From Idiomarina zobellii (GTDB lineage: Bacteria; Pseudomonadota; Gammaproteobacteria; Enterobacterales; Alteromonadaceae), in contig NZ_FNCB01000004.1 of NCBI RefSeq assembly GCF_900100855.1, positions 62,001 to 126,000 on the forward strand: a stretch of DNA of 64,000 bases, written 5' to 3'. The notes under the pieces were generated by a model. That model was not told where the DNA came from. It worked only from the letters and a program-made list of their open reading frames with translations, and did no database searches. Shown here in pieces: positions 1 through 8,509 of the stretch (position 1 is its first letter; the number at the start of each line of letters is the position of its first letter). The position numbers were made by a program, and so were the translations under genes.

Positions 1-1501
1 CTGCTGACAGCTTCGGAAGCACCGGGGTCAGGTAAACCATAAGTACACGGAACAAGTTAATCCCTAATGAGCAAATTTCGTGAACTTCCTGCTCGGCACC
101 TTCTTTTTTAATAAGCTGCCAGGGTTCTTTGTCCGCAATGTATTGGTTGGCGCGATCCGCCAGCGCCATTATGTCACGCATGGCTCGAGAAAATTCGCGC
201 TTCTCGTACAGCTCAGCAATGTCTGCTCCTGCTGACTGGAAGTCTTCCAATAATGCTGAGTCAGCCACATTTGAGGACAATTTGCCGTCAAACTTTTTCT
301 GAATAAAGCCGGCGCAACGACTGGCGATATTAATGACTTTACCCACTAAGTCAGAGTTTACGCGTTGCGCGAAGTCCGTCAGATTCAGGTCTAAATCATC
401 GATACGGCTCGTGAGTTTGGCAGCAAAATAATAGCGCAAATACTCAGGATCTAAGTGATCCAGGTAGGTTCTTGCTTTTATAAAGGTACCTTTAGACTTC
501 GACATTTTGGTGCCGTTAACGGTAATAAAACCGTGCGCCCATACATTAGTCGGTTGGCGGAAGTCCGCGCCTTTGAGCATGGCTGGCCAGAATAAGCTAT
601 GGAAATAGATAATGTCTTTGCCAATAAAGTGATACAGCTCTGCCTCGCTGTTGGCTTGCCAGTAAGTGTCCCAGTCAGCCTTGCCGGTAGTATCGCAGTA
701 GTTTTTAAAGCTGCTCATGTAGCCAATTGGCGCATCCAGCCAAACGTAGAAATACTTGTTTTCGGTACCCGGAATTTTAAAGCCAAAATAGGGTGCGTCG
801 CGGGAAATATCCCAACGCTGTAGGCCTTGCTCAAACCATTCATTAAGCTTATTGGCCATTTCGTTTTGCAACGAACCAGAGCGCGTCCAGCTTTTTAGCA
901 TGTCGCCAAACGCGGGTAAATCGAAGAAGTAATGTTCGGATTTACGCAGTTCGGGTTCTGCGCCAGAGACAACAGACTTCGGATTCTTTAAGTCTGTGGG
1001 GGCGTAAGTTGCGCCACAAACGTCACAGTTATCGCCGTATTGGTCTTCCGCACCACAGTCAGGGCAGTCCCCTTTAACAAAACGGTCGGGCAGAAACATT
1101 TCTTTTTGCGGGTCATACAACTGCTCGATAACTTCGGTTTTTATATGTCCTGCTTTGTCGAGACGGTTATAAATCGTTTCGGCCAGCTCTTTGTTTTCGT
1201 CACTGTGGGTGCTGTAGTAGTGGTCAAAGCCCACCAAAAAGTCGCTGAAGTCCGCTTCGTGTGAGCGCTGCATATCGCCTATCATTTGTTCCGGCGTAAT
1301 ACCCAGCTGCTGAGCTTTTAGCATAATGGGGGTGCCGTGTGCGTCATCGGCGCACATGAAATGGCATTCATGGCCTCTTAGCTTCTGGAAACGTACCCAG
1401 ATATCGGCCTGAATGTAGCCCAACATGTGGCCTATATGAATAGGTCCGTTAGCGTATGGTAATGCATTGGTCACTAGAATTTTTCGTGCGGATTGGCTCA
1501 T
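1..1501 (-). CDS. metG: Methionine--tRNA ligase, C-terminus cut by window edge
   Basis: Cytoplasmic class I aminoacyl-tRNA synthetase that charges tRNA-Met for initiation and elongation. The first 500 residues lie in the window and the gene runs off the left edge. Visible are the HIGH signature (GPIHIGHML, near residue 20), a four-cysteine zinc knuckle (CPDC, then CDVC, near residues 145-160) and the KMSKS loop (GTKMSKSKG, near residue 335), followed by the anticodon-binding helical region. The ATG at 1501 begins [16 protein letters not shown], the usual N-terminus. It is divergent from mrp across about 110 bases, as in E. coli. The missing part should hold the C-terminal dimerisation domain. 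Confidence 0.97.
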   Translation of the reverse strand, partial: MSQSARKILVTNALPYANGPIHIGHMLGYIQADIWVRFQKLRGHECHFMCADDAHGTPIMLKAQQLGITPEQMIGDMQRSHEADFSDFLVGFDHYYSTHSDENKELAETIYNRLDKAGHIKTEVIEQLYDPQKEMFLPDRFVKGDCPDCGAEDQYGDNCDVCGATYAPTDLKNPKSVVSGAEPELRKSEHYFFDLPAFGDMLKSWTRSGSLQNEMANKLNEWFEQGLQRWDISRDAPYFGFKIPGTENKYFYVWLDAPIGYMSSFKNYCDTTGKADWDTYWQANSEAELYHFIGKDIIYFHSLFWPAMLKGADFRQPTNVWAHGFITVNGTKMSKSKGTFIKARTYLDHLDPEYLRYYFAAKLTSRIDDLDLNLTDFAQRVNSDLVGKVINIASRCAGFIQKKFDGKLSSNVADSALLEDFQSAGADIAELYEKREFSRAMRDIMALADRANQYIADKEPWQLIKKEGAEQEVHEICSLGINLFRVLMVYLTPVLPKLSA

Positions 1502-1609
1502 GCGAAATTATGCTTCCATATTCGTTAATTAATTTAAGTCAAACCCAAAGTTACTGTGACTCATGTTACCATAGGCTATGCTCGATACACAGCTACAACA
1601 GGACGTCCA

Positions 1610-2593
1610 ATGGCAAATTTTTTCGACAAAATATTCCCGAACGGCATACCGAATGAGTGGGTAACAGGCTCTGGTAATACGCGAGTGCTGAATGTGCCTT
1701 TTGCTGCTGGTGAGCCGCTGTTAAAGTCGTTAAAAGAGCAAGACTCGCTGGCCGGGTTTGACTGGGAAATAAACAGCCAAGTTGAAAAGCTTAAAAACTC
1801 GCAGCCCGATTTTCCGTTAACGACCGGTAATGTCATTGTGGTGTCGTCGGGCAAAGGCGGCGTTGGTAAGTCGTCTGTTAGCGTGAATTTGGCGTTAGCA
1901 CTCAGTCAACTCGGTGCCAAAGTGGGTTTGTTGGATGCGGACATTTACGGACCTTCAATTCCGACAATGTTGGGTAAGGGCGATAAAGAGCCGGAGCTAA
2001 CCGCAAATAACAAGATGGTTCCCATGGAGCGCCATGGTATTTACGTGCATTCACTGGGTTATTTGGTGGATGAAAAAGACGCCACAATTTGGCGCGGACC
2101 AATGGCCAGTGGCGCCTTGCAGCAGCTATACAAAGACACCGCATGGCCTAACTTAGATTATCTAATTGTTGATATGCCTCCGGGTACCGGCGATATTCAA
2201 TTAACCATGGCGCAGAAACTGCCGGTAACAGGCGCTATTGTGGTAACAACGCCTCAGTCGGTGGCATTGCGAGACGCCGAAAAAGGCATTGCTATGTTTA
2301 ATAAACTGAACATTCCGATGATAGGCGTGCTGGAAAACATGAGTTATTATCAGTGTCCGAGCTGTGGGCATGAGGATCCTGTATTCGGGCAGGGCGGCGG
2401 ACTCGCTATCGCCAAGGAAAATAAGCTGCCGGTGCTGGGACAGTGGCCGCTGTCGACAGAGCTACGCGACAGTCTTGATGGTAACGAACCATTGCTGTTA
2501 AAACAGCCAGAGCACAAGTTGAGTCAATTAATTCTGGAGTCAGCACAATATGTTGCTGCCAACCTCTATTATCAGCAGAAAAATTCGCTATAG
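1610..2593 (+). CDS. mrp: Iron-sulfur cluster carrier protein Mrp/ApbC
   Basis: P-loop NTPase of the Mrp/NBP35 family that carries 4Fe-4S clusters to apoproteins in the cytoplasm. With the ATG at 1610 the protein has 327 residues. The reading frame is open for 18 codons upstream, but AGGACG lies just before this ATG and the protein then starts MANFFDKIF, so I chose it. The deviant Walker A GKGGVGKSS is near residues 81-89, and the paired cluster-binding cysteines are in CPSCGHE near residue 249. An N-terminal DUF59 domain is not obvious, so this looks like a form with a short N-terminal region. Divergent from metG. Confidence 0.95.
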   Translation: MANFFDKIFPNGIPNEWVTGSGNTRVLNVPFAAGEPLLKSLKEQDSLAGFDWEINSQVEKLKNSQPDFPLTTGNVIVVSSGKGGVGKSSVSVNLALALSQLGAKVGLLDADIYGPSIPTMLGKGDKEPELTANNKMVPMERHGIYVHSLGYLVDEKDATIWRGPMASGALQQLYKDTAWPNLDYLIVDMPPGTGDIQLTMAQKLPVTGAIVVTTPQSVALRDAEKGIAMFNKLNIPMIGVLENMSYYQCPSCGHEDPVFGQGGGLAIAKENKLPVLGQWPLSTELRDSLDGNEPLLLKQPEHKLSQLILESAQYVAANLYYQQKNSL

Positions 2594-2639
2594 TACGCGC
2601 TATAGAAAGGATAATGACAACAGTCACAGGTGAATAAGA

Positions 2640-3227
2640 ATGCGCTTAACCGATACCGAAATAGAACAACATTTAGCGGAAGGAAAAATAGGGGTAACAC
2701 CGGCGCCTAAGGCGACGGATATTTCAGGTGTTACTCTGGATATTCACCTCGGTAATGAGTTTCGGGTTTTGCAAGACCACGCAGCGCCGTTTATCGACAT
2801 AAGCGGTTCGCGCGAGGCGATAGAAGCGGCTATTCATGAAGTGATGAGTGATGAAATCAAACTCAAAGATGGTCAGGCGTTTTTCATTCATCCGGGGGAA
2901 TTTGCGTTAGCGGTAACTCATGAGTCTATTCAGCTGCCTGCGGACATGGTCGGTTGGCTTGATGGTCGTTCCTCATTGGCGCGCTTAGGATTAATGGTGC
3001 ACGTTACGGCTCACCGCATTGATCCGGGTTGGTCAGGGCAGATTGTTCTTGAATTTTACAACAGCGGGAAACTGCCGTTGGCGTTGCGTCCTGGAATGAA
3101 AATTGGCGCCATCAGCTTCGAGCCGTTAGGGCAGGAATGTGCGCGCCCATATAATAAAAGGGACGACGCTAAATACAAAGATCAGCACGGCGCGGTTGCG
3201 TCACGCATTTCTGCCGACGGCGGTTAA
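2640..3227 (+). CDS. dcd: dCTP deaminase
   Basis: Deaminates dCTP to dUTP, the main route to dTMP in enterobacteria-type cells; a cytosolic homotrimer. The 195-residue protein is of normal length for the family. It shows the N-terminal [12 protein letters not shown], the beta-core signature [12 protein letters not shown] (near residues 81-92) and the nucleotide-binding [10 protein letters not shown] (near 110-119). It lies 46 bases after mrp. Its TAA overlaps the stop codon of the convergent YvcK-like gene in a shared TTAA, so neither gene has a separate terminator here. Confidence 0.97.
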   Translation: MRLTDTEIEQHLAEGKIGVTPAPKATDISGVTLDIHLGNEFRVLQDHAAPFIDISGSREAIEAAIHEVMSDEIKLKDGQAFFIHPGEFALAVTHESIQLPADMVGWLDGRSSLARLGLMVHVTAHRIDPGWSGQIVLEFYNSGKLPLALRPGMKIGAISFEPLGQECARPYNKRDDAKYKDQHGAVASRISADGG

Positions 3228-4120
3228 GCGCTTTCCACCAGAAGCTGGTGTGTCGCCTGCTCTAAGGTATTCAGCAGGCTGTTGGTATTATGACGATAAT
3301 GAACGTCAGTGTCGCTGGTAAGCCCACCAATAACAGGCACTGGCAGCCCTTTCTCTTTCTTGTTACTCAAAATAAGGTCGACAACTTGTTGGCCCAGTTC
3401 GTACTTCATAAACTCCAGCTTTTCTGCCAGTGACAACTCACCAGCAGGTCCATGCTCGTCGACCAGGTTATCAATAAATACGACCTTGGCTCGGGTGCTT
3501 TTCAGCGCATCACAAATACCCGGAACTAATAAGGGCGGCATGACAGACGTCATAAAGCTGCCCGGACCTATAAGAATAAGTTGACTGTTCTTAATATGGC
3601 GAACGGCCTCAGGAGTTGCTTCGACCTGACCAGAAAGCTCCAGCTTGTGAGGCATGCTGGGCAGTTTGTCGATATGAATTTCACCGTGACATTGAATGCC
3701 GTCACTGGTGGTTGCGATAAGATCCGTGGGGCATTCCGACATAGGAAGAATGCGGTTGTCGACATTAAGCAGTCGGCTTAAAAGCTGAATGCCATCGAGC
3801 GGGCGCGCGCTTAACTGATCCAGTGTATAGAGCAGTAAGTTACCTAAATTATGGCCTTTTAGCGCCGAATCCGAGTCAAAACGATAGTTAAGAACTTCGG
3901 CAGCCAACGGCTGCTCAACCAGTTGCGACAGACAGTTACGAATATCGCCCCAGGCGATGCAGTGCTGGGAAGCTCTTAAAAGACCAGTTGCACCGCCGTT
4001 ATCGGTTGTAGCCACAACACCAACCAGCTTATGCTTCATGAACGACAACGTCGAAAGTACACGACCCAGACCGTGTCCGCCACCAATCGCGGTGATACAT
4101 CTTAGTGATTGCAGTTGCAT
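3224..4120 (-). CDS. YvcK/CofD-like protein (gluconeogenesis factor family)
   Basis: A 298-residue member of the CofD/UPF0052 family, which includes B. subtilis YvcK/GlmR and E. coli YbhK. Family members bind UDP-sugars and influence carbon flow into cell-wall precursors; their reaction is not settled. The nucleotide-binding [10 protein letters not shown] is near residues 13-22, followed by [12 protein letters not shown] and [16 protein letters not shown], typical of the family. The ATG at 4120 has AAAGGAG upstream. It converges on dcd, sharing a TTAA. Regulation cannot be read from the sequence. Confidence 0.85.
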   Translation of the reverse strand: MQLQSLRCITAIGGGHGLGRVLSTLSFMKHKLVGVVATTDNGGATGLLRASQHCIAWGDIRNCLSQLVEQPLAAEVLNYRFDSDSALKGHNLGNLLLYTLDQLSARPLDGIQLLSRLLNVDNRILPMSECPTDLIATTSDGIQCHGEIHIDKLPSMPHKLELSGQVEATPEAVRHIKNSQLILIGPGSFMTSVMPPLLVPGICDALKSTRAKVVFIDNLVDEHGPAGELSLAEKLEFMKYELGQQVVDLILSNKKEKGLPVPVIGGLTSDTDVHYRHNTNSLLNTLEQATHQLLVESA

Positions 4121-4238
4121 GTGGCTCCTTTATCTGCCAAGGCCGTGCTGTTTGTGTCTTTTAGCGCACCTTAGCCGATTTTTTGTTAGTTATGCAAGCC
4201 TCGTCGACTGTGTAACAATAGATGTCGCAGGAGGACGT

Positions 4239-5672
4239 ATGCCACTAATTTTCGATAATCAGTTTGCTAATAAGTTCCCGGAACTTTGTCACGCACAAAA
4301 AATACAACCTGATGGTCAGGCAAAATTGCGATGGGTCAATGACACTTTGTGGAAGTCACTCAGTCATGACTCTCCTCCGAAAGAACTGGCGGACTGGATT
4401 GCCGGCAACCGCGACTGGCTGGGTACTGAGCCGGTAGCACAGAAATACGCAGGGCATCAGTTCGGGCATTTTAATCCATACTTAGGTGATGGTCGCGGTT
4501 TGTTGGTGGGTCAGGTAAAAACGGCTAACGAGCGTTATGATCTGCACGTAAAAGGTGCGGGGCCAACACCTTACAGTCGAGGTGGTGATGGCCGTGCGGT
4601 GCTGCGCTCATCTATTCGTGAGCTGTTAGCCAGTGAGGCGTTTCAAGCACTGGGTATTCCAACGACACGTGCGTTGGCCTTGGTATCGACAGAAGGGCGA
4701 ATTCAACGGGAAACGATAGAGCCAGGAGCAATGCTGGTTCGAGTGGCCCGCACACACATTCGCTTTGGTCATTTTGAACACTGTTTGTACCGAAACTTAG
4801 AAGACAGTGCTAAGCGACTCTGGCAGCACAGCATTGAAGAACTCTGGCCTAGTACGGCGGACAAAACTGTATCTGAACAATTCCGCTATGTCGTTAACGC
4901 GACGGCTGAGATGATAGCAAAATGGCAGGCGTACGGTTTTGTGCATGGAGTTATGAATACAGACAATATGAGCCTGGCCGGAGAAACCTTCGACTATGGT
5001 CCCTATGCCTTTTTCGACGCCTATAAGCCTAACCATATTTTTAATCATACTGATCACGCCGGTCGGTACGGCTTTATGCAACAGCCCGGTGTGGGTTTAT
5101 GGAACTTAAAAAGACTTGCTCATGCGTTGGGTTTATTTGCCGGTGACGCGCCTGTTGATGACGTATTGGACGACTATGAACCGGTGTTAAGGCAAGAATT
5201 CCTAAAGGTTATGAAGCAACGGCTTGGGTTAACTCATGTCGATGATGATGAAACTTGTTGGTCGCTAATTAGTGGCTGGCTGATGCTTCTGGAAACTTAT
5301 CAGCTCGATTACAACCTAAGTTACAGGGCGTTGGGCGCGCTGTTCAATAAAAATTCGCAAGCGCTGAATGGCCCGTTAGAAAAAACAGCGACAGAAATAA
5401 AAAGTAAGGGACAGAGCTGGTTGAGTGATTACAGCAAGGCAGTTGCCAATAAGCCTGACACGGCAACAATGAAGCAAGTGAATCCGCTGGTGATTTTACG
5501 CACTCATCATGCGCAATATGTTATTGAGCAGGCTGAACAGGGCGACGATAAACCGCTGACTGATTATGTCAGCGCACTGATGACACCCTTTGATGAAACC
5601 CATAATAATACTCGCTGGGTATTACCACCAGAGCCGGGCCAAGCGCCGGCTGAGCTGTCATGCTCCAGTTAA
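4239..5672 (+). CDS. selO: Protein adenylyltransferase SelO (YdiU)
   Basis: Pseudokinase-fold enzyme that transfers AMP from ATP to protein hydroxyl side chains; E. coli YdiU/SelO acts on redox proteins. From the ATG at 4239, preceded by AGGAGG, the protein has 477 residues, matching the family. The frame stays open 94 codons further upstream but overlaps the opposite gene and lacks family sequence. Conserved blocks are HVKGAGPTPYSRGGDGRAVL, the metal/catalytic region HGVMNTDNMS, and DYGPYAFFD. The C-terminus is SCSS: the cysteine third from the end sits where animal SelO carries selenocysteine. It stands alone between yvcK (divergent) and the DUF192 gene. Confidence 0.93.
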   Translation: MPLIFDNQFANKFPELCHAQKIQPDGQAKLRWVNDTLWKSLSHDSPPKELADWIAGNRDWLGTEPVAQKYAGHQFGHFNPYLGDGRGLLVGQVKTANERYDLHVKGAGPTPYSRGGDGRAVLRSSIRELLASEAFQALGIPTTRALALVSTEGRIQRETIEPGAMLVRVARTHIRFGHFEHCLYRNLEDSAKRLWQHSIEELWPSTADKTVSEQFRYVVNATAEMIAKWQAYGFVHGVMNTDNMSLAGETFDYGPYAFFDAYKPNHIFNHTDHAGRYGFMQQPGVGLWNLKRLAHALGLFAGDAPVDDVLDDYEPVLRQEFLKVMKQRLGLTHVDDDETCWSLISGWLMLLETYQLDYNLSYRALGALFNKNSQALNGPLEKTATEIKSKGQSWLSDYSKAVANKPDTATMKQVNPLVILRTHHAQYVIEQAEQGDDKPLTDYVSALMTPFDETHNNTRWVLPPEPGQAPAELSCSS

Positions 5673-5747
5673 TGAGCATTGCGGTTAGTGCCGGGATAGG
5701 ACAAAATCAGTCATAACTAAGACTTACTATAAGAAAGGAAGCCGATA

Positions 5748-6269
5748 ATGGGACTAATAAAGGGGTGTTTGCTGGTATCTGCCGCTATGCTTTCAATGAG
5801 TGCAGCAGCCCAGCAATGGTCTGTACCGGCACCGCAAGAGTTCGAAAAAACAACGATATGTATGGAAGGCGTTGATTCACCTCTGTCGGTTGAACTGGCT
5901 GATACTCAGCCTCAACAAGCCCGGGGCCTTATGCAGCGAGAGTCACTGGGTGAGTACGAAGGCATGTGGTTTCGCTATAATCATGAGCGCCCTGGGTACA
6001 GTGGTTTTTGGATGTATCAGACCTTAATTCCGCTGGATATCGCTTACCTCAATAAACACGGGGAAATTGTTAAGACATTCACGATGCGCCCTTGCCGGAG
6101 TACCGATCCGAGCCAGTGTAAAAGCTACTCACCGGGTAAACCTTACTGGAGCGTTTTGGAAGTGAACGCGGGGTTCTTTTCAGAGCATGATGTTCGACTG
6201 GGCGATAAAGTGTCTTTAGCGAGCGAGAATGGTTCGTGCATAACGAACAATAAAAACGAACAAAAATAA
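5748..6269 (+). CDS. DUF192 family exported protein
   Basis: A 173-residue exported protein. Residues 1-22 are a Sec signal peptide with the likely cut after SMSAAA. The rest matches DUF192: VELADTQPQQARGLMQR near residue 49, then GMWF and FWMYQTLIPLDIAYL. No biochemical role is established for the family. Cysteines in MRPCRSTDPSQCKS and near the C-terminus may form disulfides in the periplasm. An AAAGGAAG ribosome-binding site precedes the ATG. The M28 lipoprotein gene starts 23 bases downstream, so the two are probably co-transcribed. Confidence 0.8.
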   Translation: MGLIKGCLLVSAAMLSMSAAAQQWSVPAPQEFEKTTICMEGVDSPLSVELADTQPQQARGLMQRESLGEYEGMWFRYNHERPGYSGFWMYQTLIPLDIAYLNKHGEIVKTFTMRPCRSTDPSQCKSYSPGKPYWSVLEVNAGFFSEHDVRLGDKVSLASENGSCITNNKNEQK

Positions 6270-6292
6270 CGATATAACAAAAAGGAGATGAA

Positions 6293-7966
6293 ATGAAATA
6301 CGCACTAGCAGGCCTAATTGGGCTTACCGTATTAACCGGCTGCGGTCCGGCAAGCGAAGAAGCGAAGCCGACTGAGAAGGCTGCCGCCGATATTAAAGAT
6401 TCCGCGTTTAACCCAAATTATAAAAACTACTTAAAAACGTTGGCGTCGGACGAATTTGAGGGACGTGCGCCCGCGTCAGAAGGTGGAGAGAAAGCGGTTA
6501 GCTTTATTGAAAACCATTTCCGTGAGTGGGGCTTAAAGCCGTATGACGAAGAAAATAACTCATACCGTCAACCGTTGCCTTTGGTGAAGTTAATGCCTTA
6601 CAAAGTCAGTTCGTTGAGCTTTTCGGGTGAGTCAGCGCCGGAGTCGATGGAGTATCGTACTGAGATGATGGCGTGGACACCACGAGTTGTTGAAGAAGTT
6701 AATCTAAACGACAGCGATGTAGTCTTTGTGGGTTACGGTATTGTGGCGCCAGAGTATGACTGGAATGACTACGAAGGTCTGGACGTCGAAGGAAAGACGG
6801 TTGTTATGTTCGTCAATGATCCGGGTTACGCAACGGGCGATCCGGAGCTTTTCAACGGTAATGCAATGACGTACTACGGTCGCTGGACGTACAAATATGA
6901 AGAAGCGGCTCGCCAAGGCGCAAAAGCAGCCTTTGTTATTCACGAAACAGGCCCTGCCGGCTATGGCTGGGGTGTCGTTGCTGGAGGCTCACCAGTGAAA
7001 TTCGACTTGAAGCGTGACAACAAAAACATGGATCGCGCTGCTGTTGAAGGCTGGATTACTGAGAAAAGTGCCAACGCACTATTTGCCTCTGTGGGTAAAA
7101 GTCTGGAGGAGATGAAAGAGCAGGCAGTAAGTGGTGAGTTCAAGCCTCAGTCGCTTGATATTCAGGCCGCAATGACCATCAATAACAAGTACGAATACTT
7201 AGATACCAATAACGTTATTGGCTATATCGAAGGCACTAAGTATCCGGAAGAGCACGTTATTTATATGGCTCACCATGACCATTTAGGTATGGATCCGGTA
7301 CGCGAAGACGACCCTATCTACAATGGGGCTCAAGATAATGCCTCGGGTACTGCAGCCTTGATGGCCATGGCTGAAGAGTTCTCAAAACAACCGCGTCCTG
7401 AGCGTTCTATTGTCTTTGCTGCGGTAGGCGCAGAAGAAAGCGGCCTGCTGGGCTCGGCCTGGTATGCAAATAATCCGCTGTTACCTCTGGGTAAAGCTGT
7501 TGGCGGAATTAATATGGACGTAATGAATGTCTATGGCCCTATGAAAGACATGGTGGTTGTCGGTTATGGTAATTCAAATATGGATGACTACTTGAAACTT
7601 TACGTTGAGGCCCAAGATAGATATATAGCACCTGAGCCAACACCAGAAAAAGGCTTTTTCTACCGTTCAGATCACTTCAATCTGGCGAAGAAAGGTGTAC
7701 CAATGCTGTATGCAAAAGGCGGTAATGATCACTTTACGAAGGGTCGTGAGTGGGGCGAAGAGCAACGAGCTATTTTCAACCGCGATGCTTACCATAAGCC
7801 TGCTGACGAGTTTGATGAAAACTGGGATTTACGAGGCGTACAGCAAGACATGTCGCTATTTTATGCGGTAGGTGAAGAGTTAGCGAACTCTCGCGAGTGG
7901 CCTAAATGGGCACCAGGTAATGAGTTTGAAGCTGCCCGTAAAGCGACACAAGATATGCGCAAGTAA
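6293..7966 (+). CDS. M28-family metallopeptidase, lipoprotein
   Basis: A 557-residue zinc aminopeptidase-like protein anchored by lipid: the N-terminus has a type II signal with lipobox LTGC near residue 17. The M28 metal ligands are visible: H and D in MAHHDHLG (near 325) and QDNASG (near 347), the catalytic Glu pair in GAEESGLLGS (near 381), Asp in NMDVMN (near 407) and the last His in YRSDHF (near 459). An inserted PA-type domain spans about residues 140-270. It probably degrades peptides in the periplasm or at the outer membrane. AAGGAG precedes the start. It follows the DUF192 gene closely. Confidence 0.9.
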   Translation: MKYALAGLIGLTVLTGCGPASEEAKPTEKAAADIKDSAFNPNYKNYLKTLASDEFEGRAPASEGGEKAVSFIENHFREWGLKPYDEENNSYRQPLPLVKLMPYKVSSLSFSGESAPESMEYRTEMMAWTPRVVEEVNLNDSDVVFVGYGIVAPEYDWNDYEGLDVEGKTVVMFVNDPGYATGDPELFNGNAMTYYGRWTYKYEEAARQGAKAAFVIHETGPAGYGWGVVAGGSPVKFDLKRDNKNMDRAAVEGWITEKSANALFASVGKSLEEMKEQAVSGEFKPQSLDIQAAMTINNKYEYLDTNNVIGYIEGTKYPEEHVIYMAHHDHLGMDPVREDDPIYNGAQDNASGTAALMAMAEEFSKQPRPERSIVFAAVGAEESGLLGSAWYANNPLLPLGKAVGGINMDVMNVYGPMKDMVVVGYGNSNMDDYLKLYVEAQDRYIAPEPTPEKGFFYRSDHFNLAKKGVPMLYAKGGNDHFTKGREWGEEQRAIFNRDAYHKPADEFDENWDLRGVQQDMSLFYAVGEELANSREWPKWAPGNEFEAARKATQDMRK

Positions 7967-8039
7967 AACCTTAGATAACTTGGCTGGAACAGATATTCTG
8001 TCTTGTTGTCTTAACTGATAGAGAGTTGTAGGAGTCGTT

Positions 8040-8429
8040 ATGACAGATAAACGAGATAAGCTTTATATACGTTTCAGCCAGGGCGGGCAAAGTGCCCGGG
8101 GGCGTTCATCCGCTTCCGGGAACTGGTTTACCCGCATTCTTGGCTTATTATTGCTGTTGGTCATTGTTGGTTTGGGGCTGGCTTTTGGCTTGGTTATTGC
8201 CGGTATTTTGCTATTACTGATGATACCGGTGCTTTGGCGCCAACGTCATACCATTAAACAAGTATGGCGTATGCGCAAACAAGCGAAACAACATTACCAG
8301 AATCAACAACGTCAATATGAACAGCAGGAAAGTTACCGTCAGCAATCGAACCACAAAGAGAACAGTTCCAATGGCTCAGTCATTGACGGTGAATACGAAG
8401 TAAAAGATAAAGACGAAACAAAGCGTTAA
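8040..8429 (+). CDS. Small membrane protein, function unknown
   Basis: 129 residues that I cannot assign to a named family. The N-terminus is basic and rich in Ser/Gly (residues 1-30). Residues 31-62 form one long or two short hydrophobic membrane segments. The remainder is a charged, glutamine-rich tail with KQAKQHYQNQQRQYEQQES, likely helical or coiled, ending in KDKDETKR. GTAGGAG lies before the ATG. The gene stands between the M28 peptidase and a strong terminator, so it may have its own promoter in the 73-base gap or be read through from upstream. Confidence 0.7.
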   Translation: MTDKRDKLYIRFSQGGQSARGRSSASGNWFTRILGLLLLLVIVGLGLAFGLVIAGILLLLMIPVLWRQRHTIKQVWRMRKQAKQHYQNQQRQYEQQESYRQQSNHKENSSNGSVIDGEYEVKDKDETKR

Positions 8430-8454
8430 TTAATTTTTTTGTTTCACTTAAAAG

Positions 8455-8485
8455 AAAACCGGAGCCCTGAAGCTCCGGTTTTTTT
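8455..8485. terminator. Bidirectional intrinsic terminator
   Basis: A GC-rich hairpin, AACCGGAGC paired with GCTCCGGTT around a six-base loop, is followed by T7 on the plus strand and by TTTTCTTTT on the minus strand. It sits between the convergent small membrane protein gene and the RND permease gene and should end both transcripts. Confidence 0.9.
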
Positions 8486-8509
8486 ATGGCTATTTACTAT
8501 TGCGCCAAT

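Noticed and set aside
2588-2605. Inverted repeat CTATAG...CTATAG between mrp and dcd as a terminator
   Set aside because: The arms are short and AT-rich and no T-run follows; dcd is probably co-transcribed with mrp.
3957-4238. Open frame extending SelO upstream by 94 codons
   Set aside because: It overlaps the opposite YvcK-like gene, has no family similarity, and the ATG at 4239 has an AGGAGG site.
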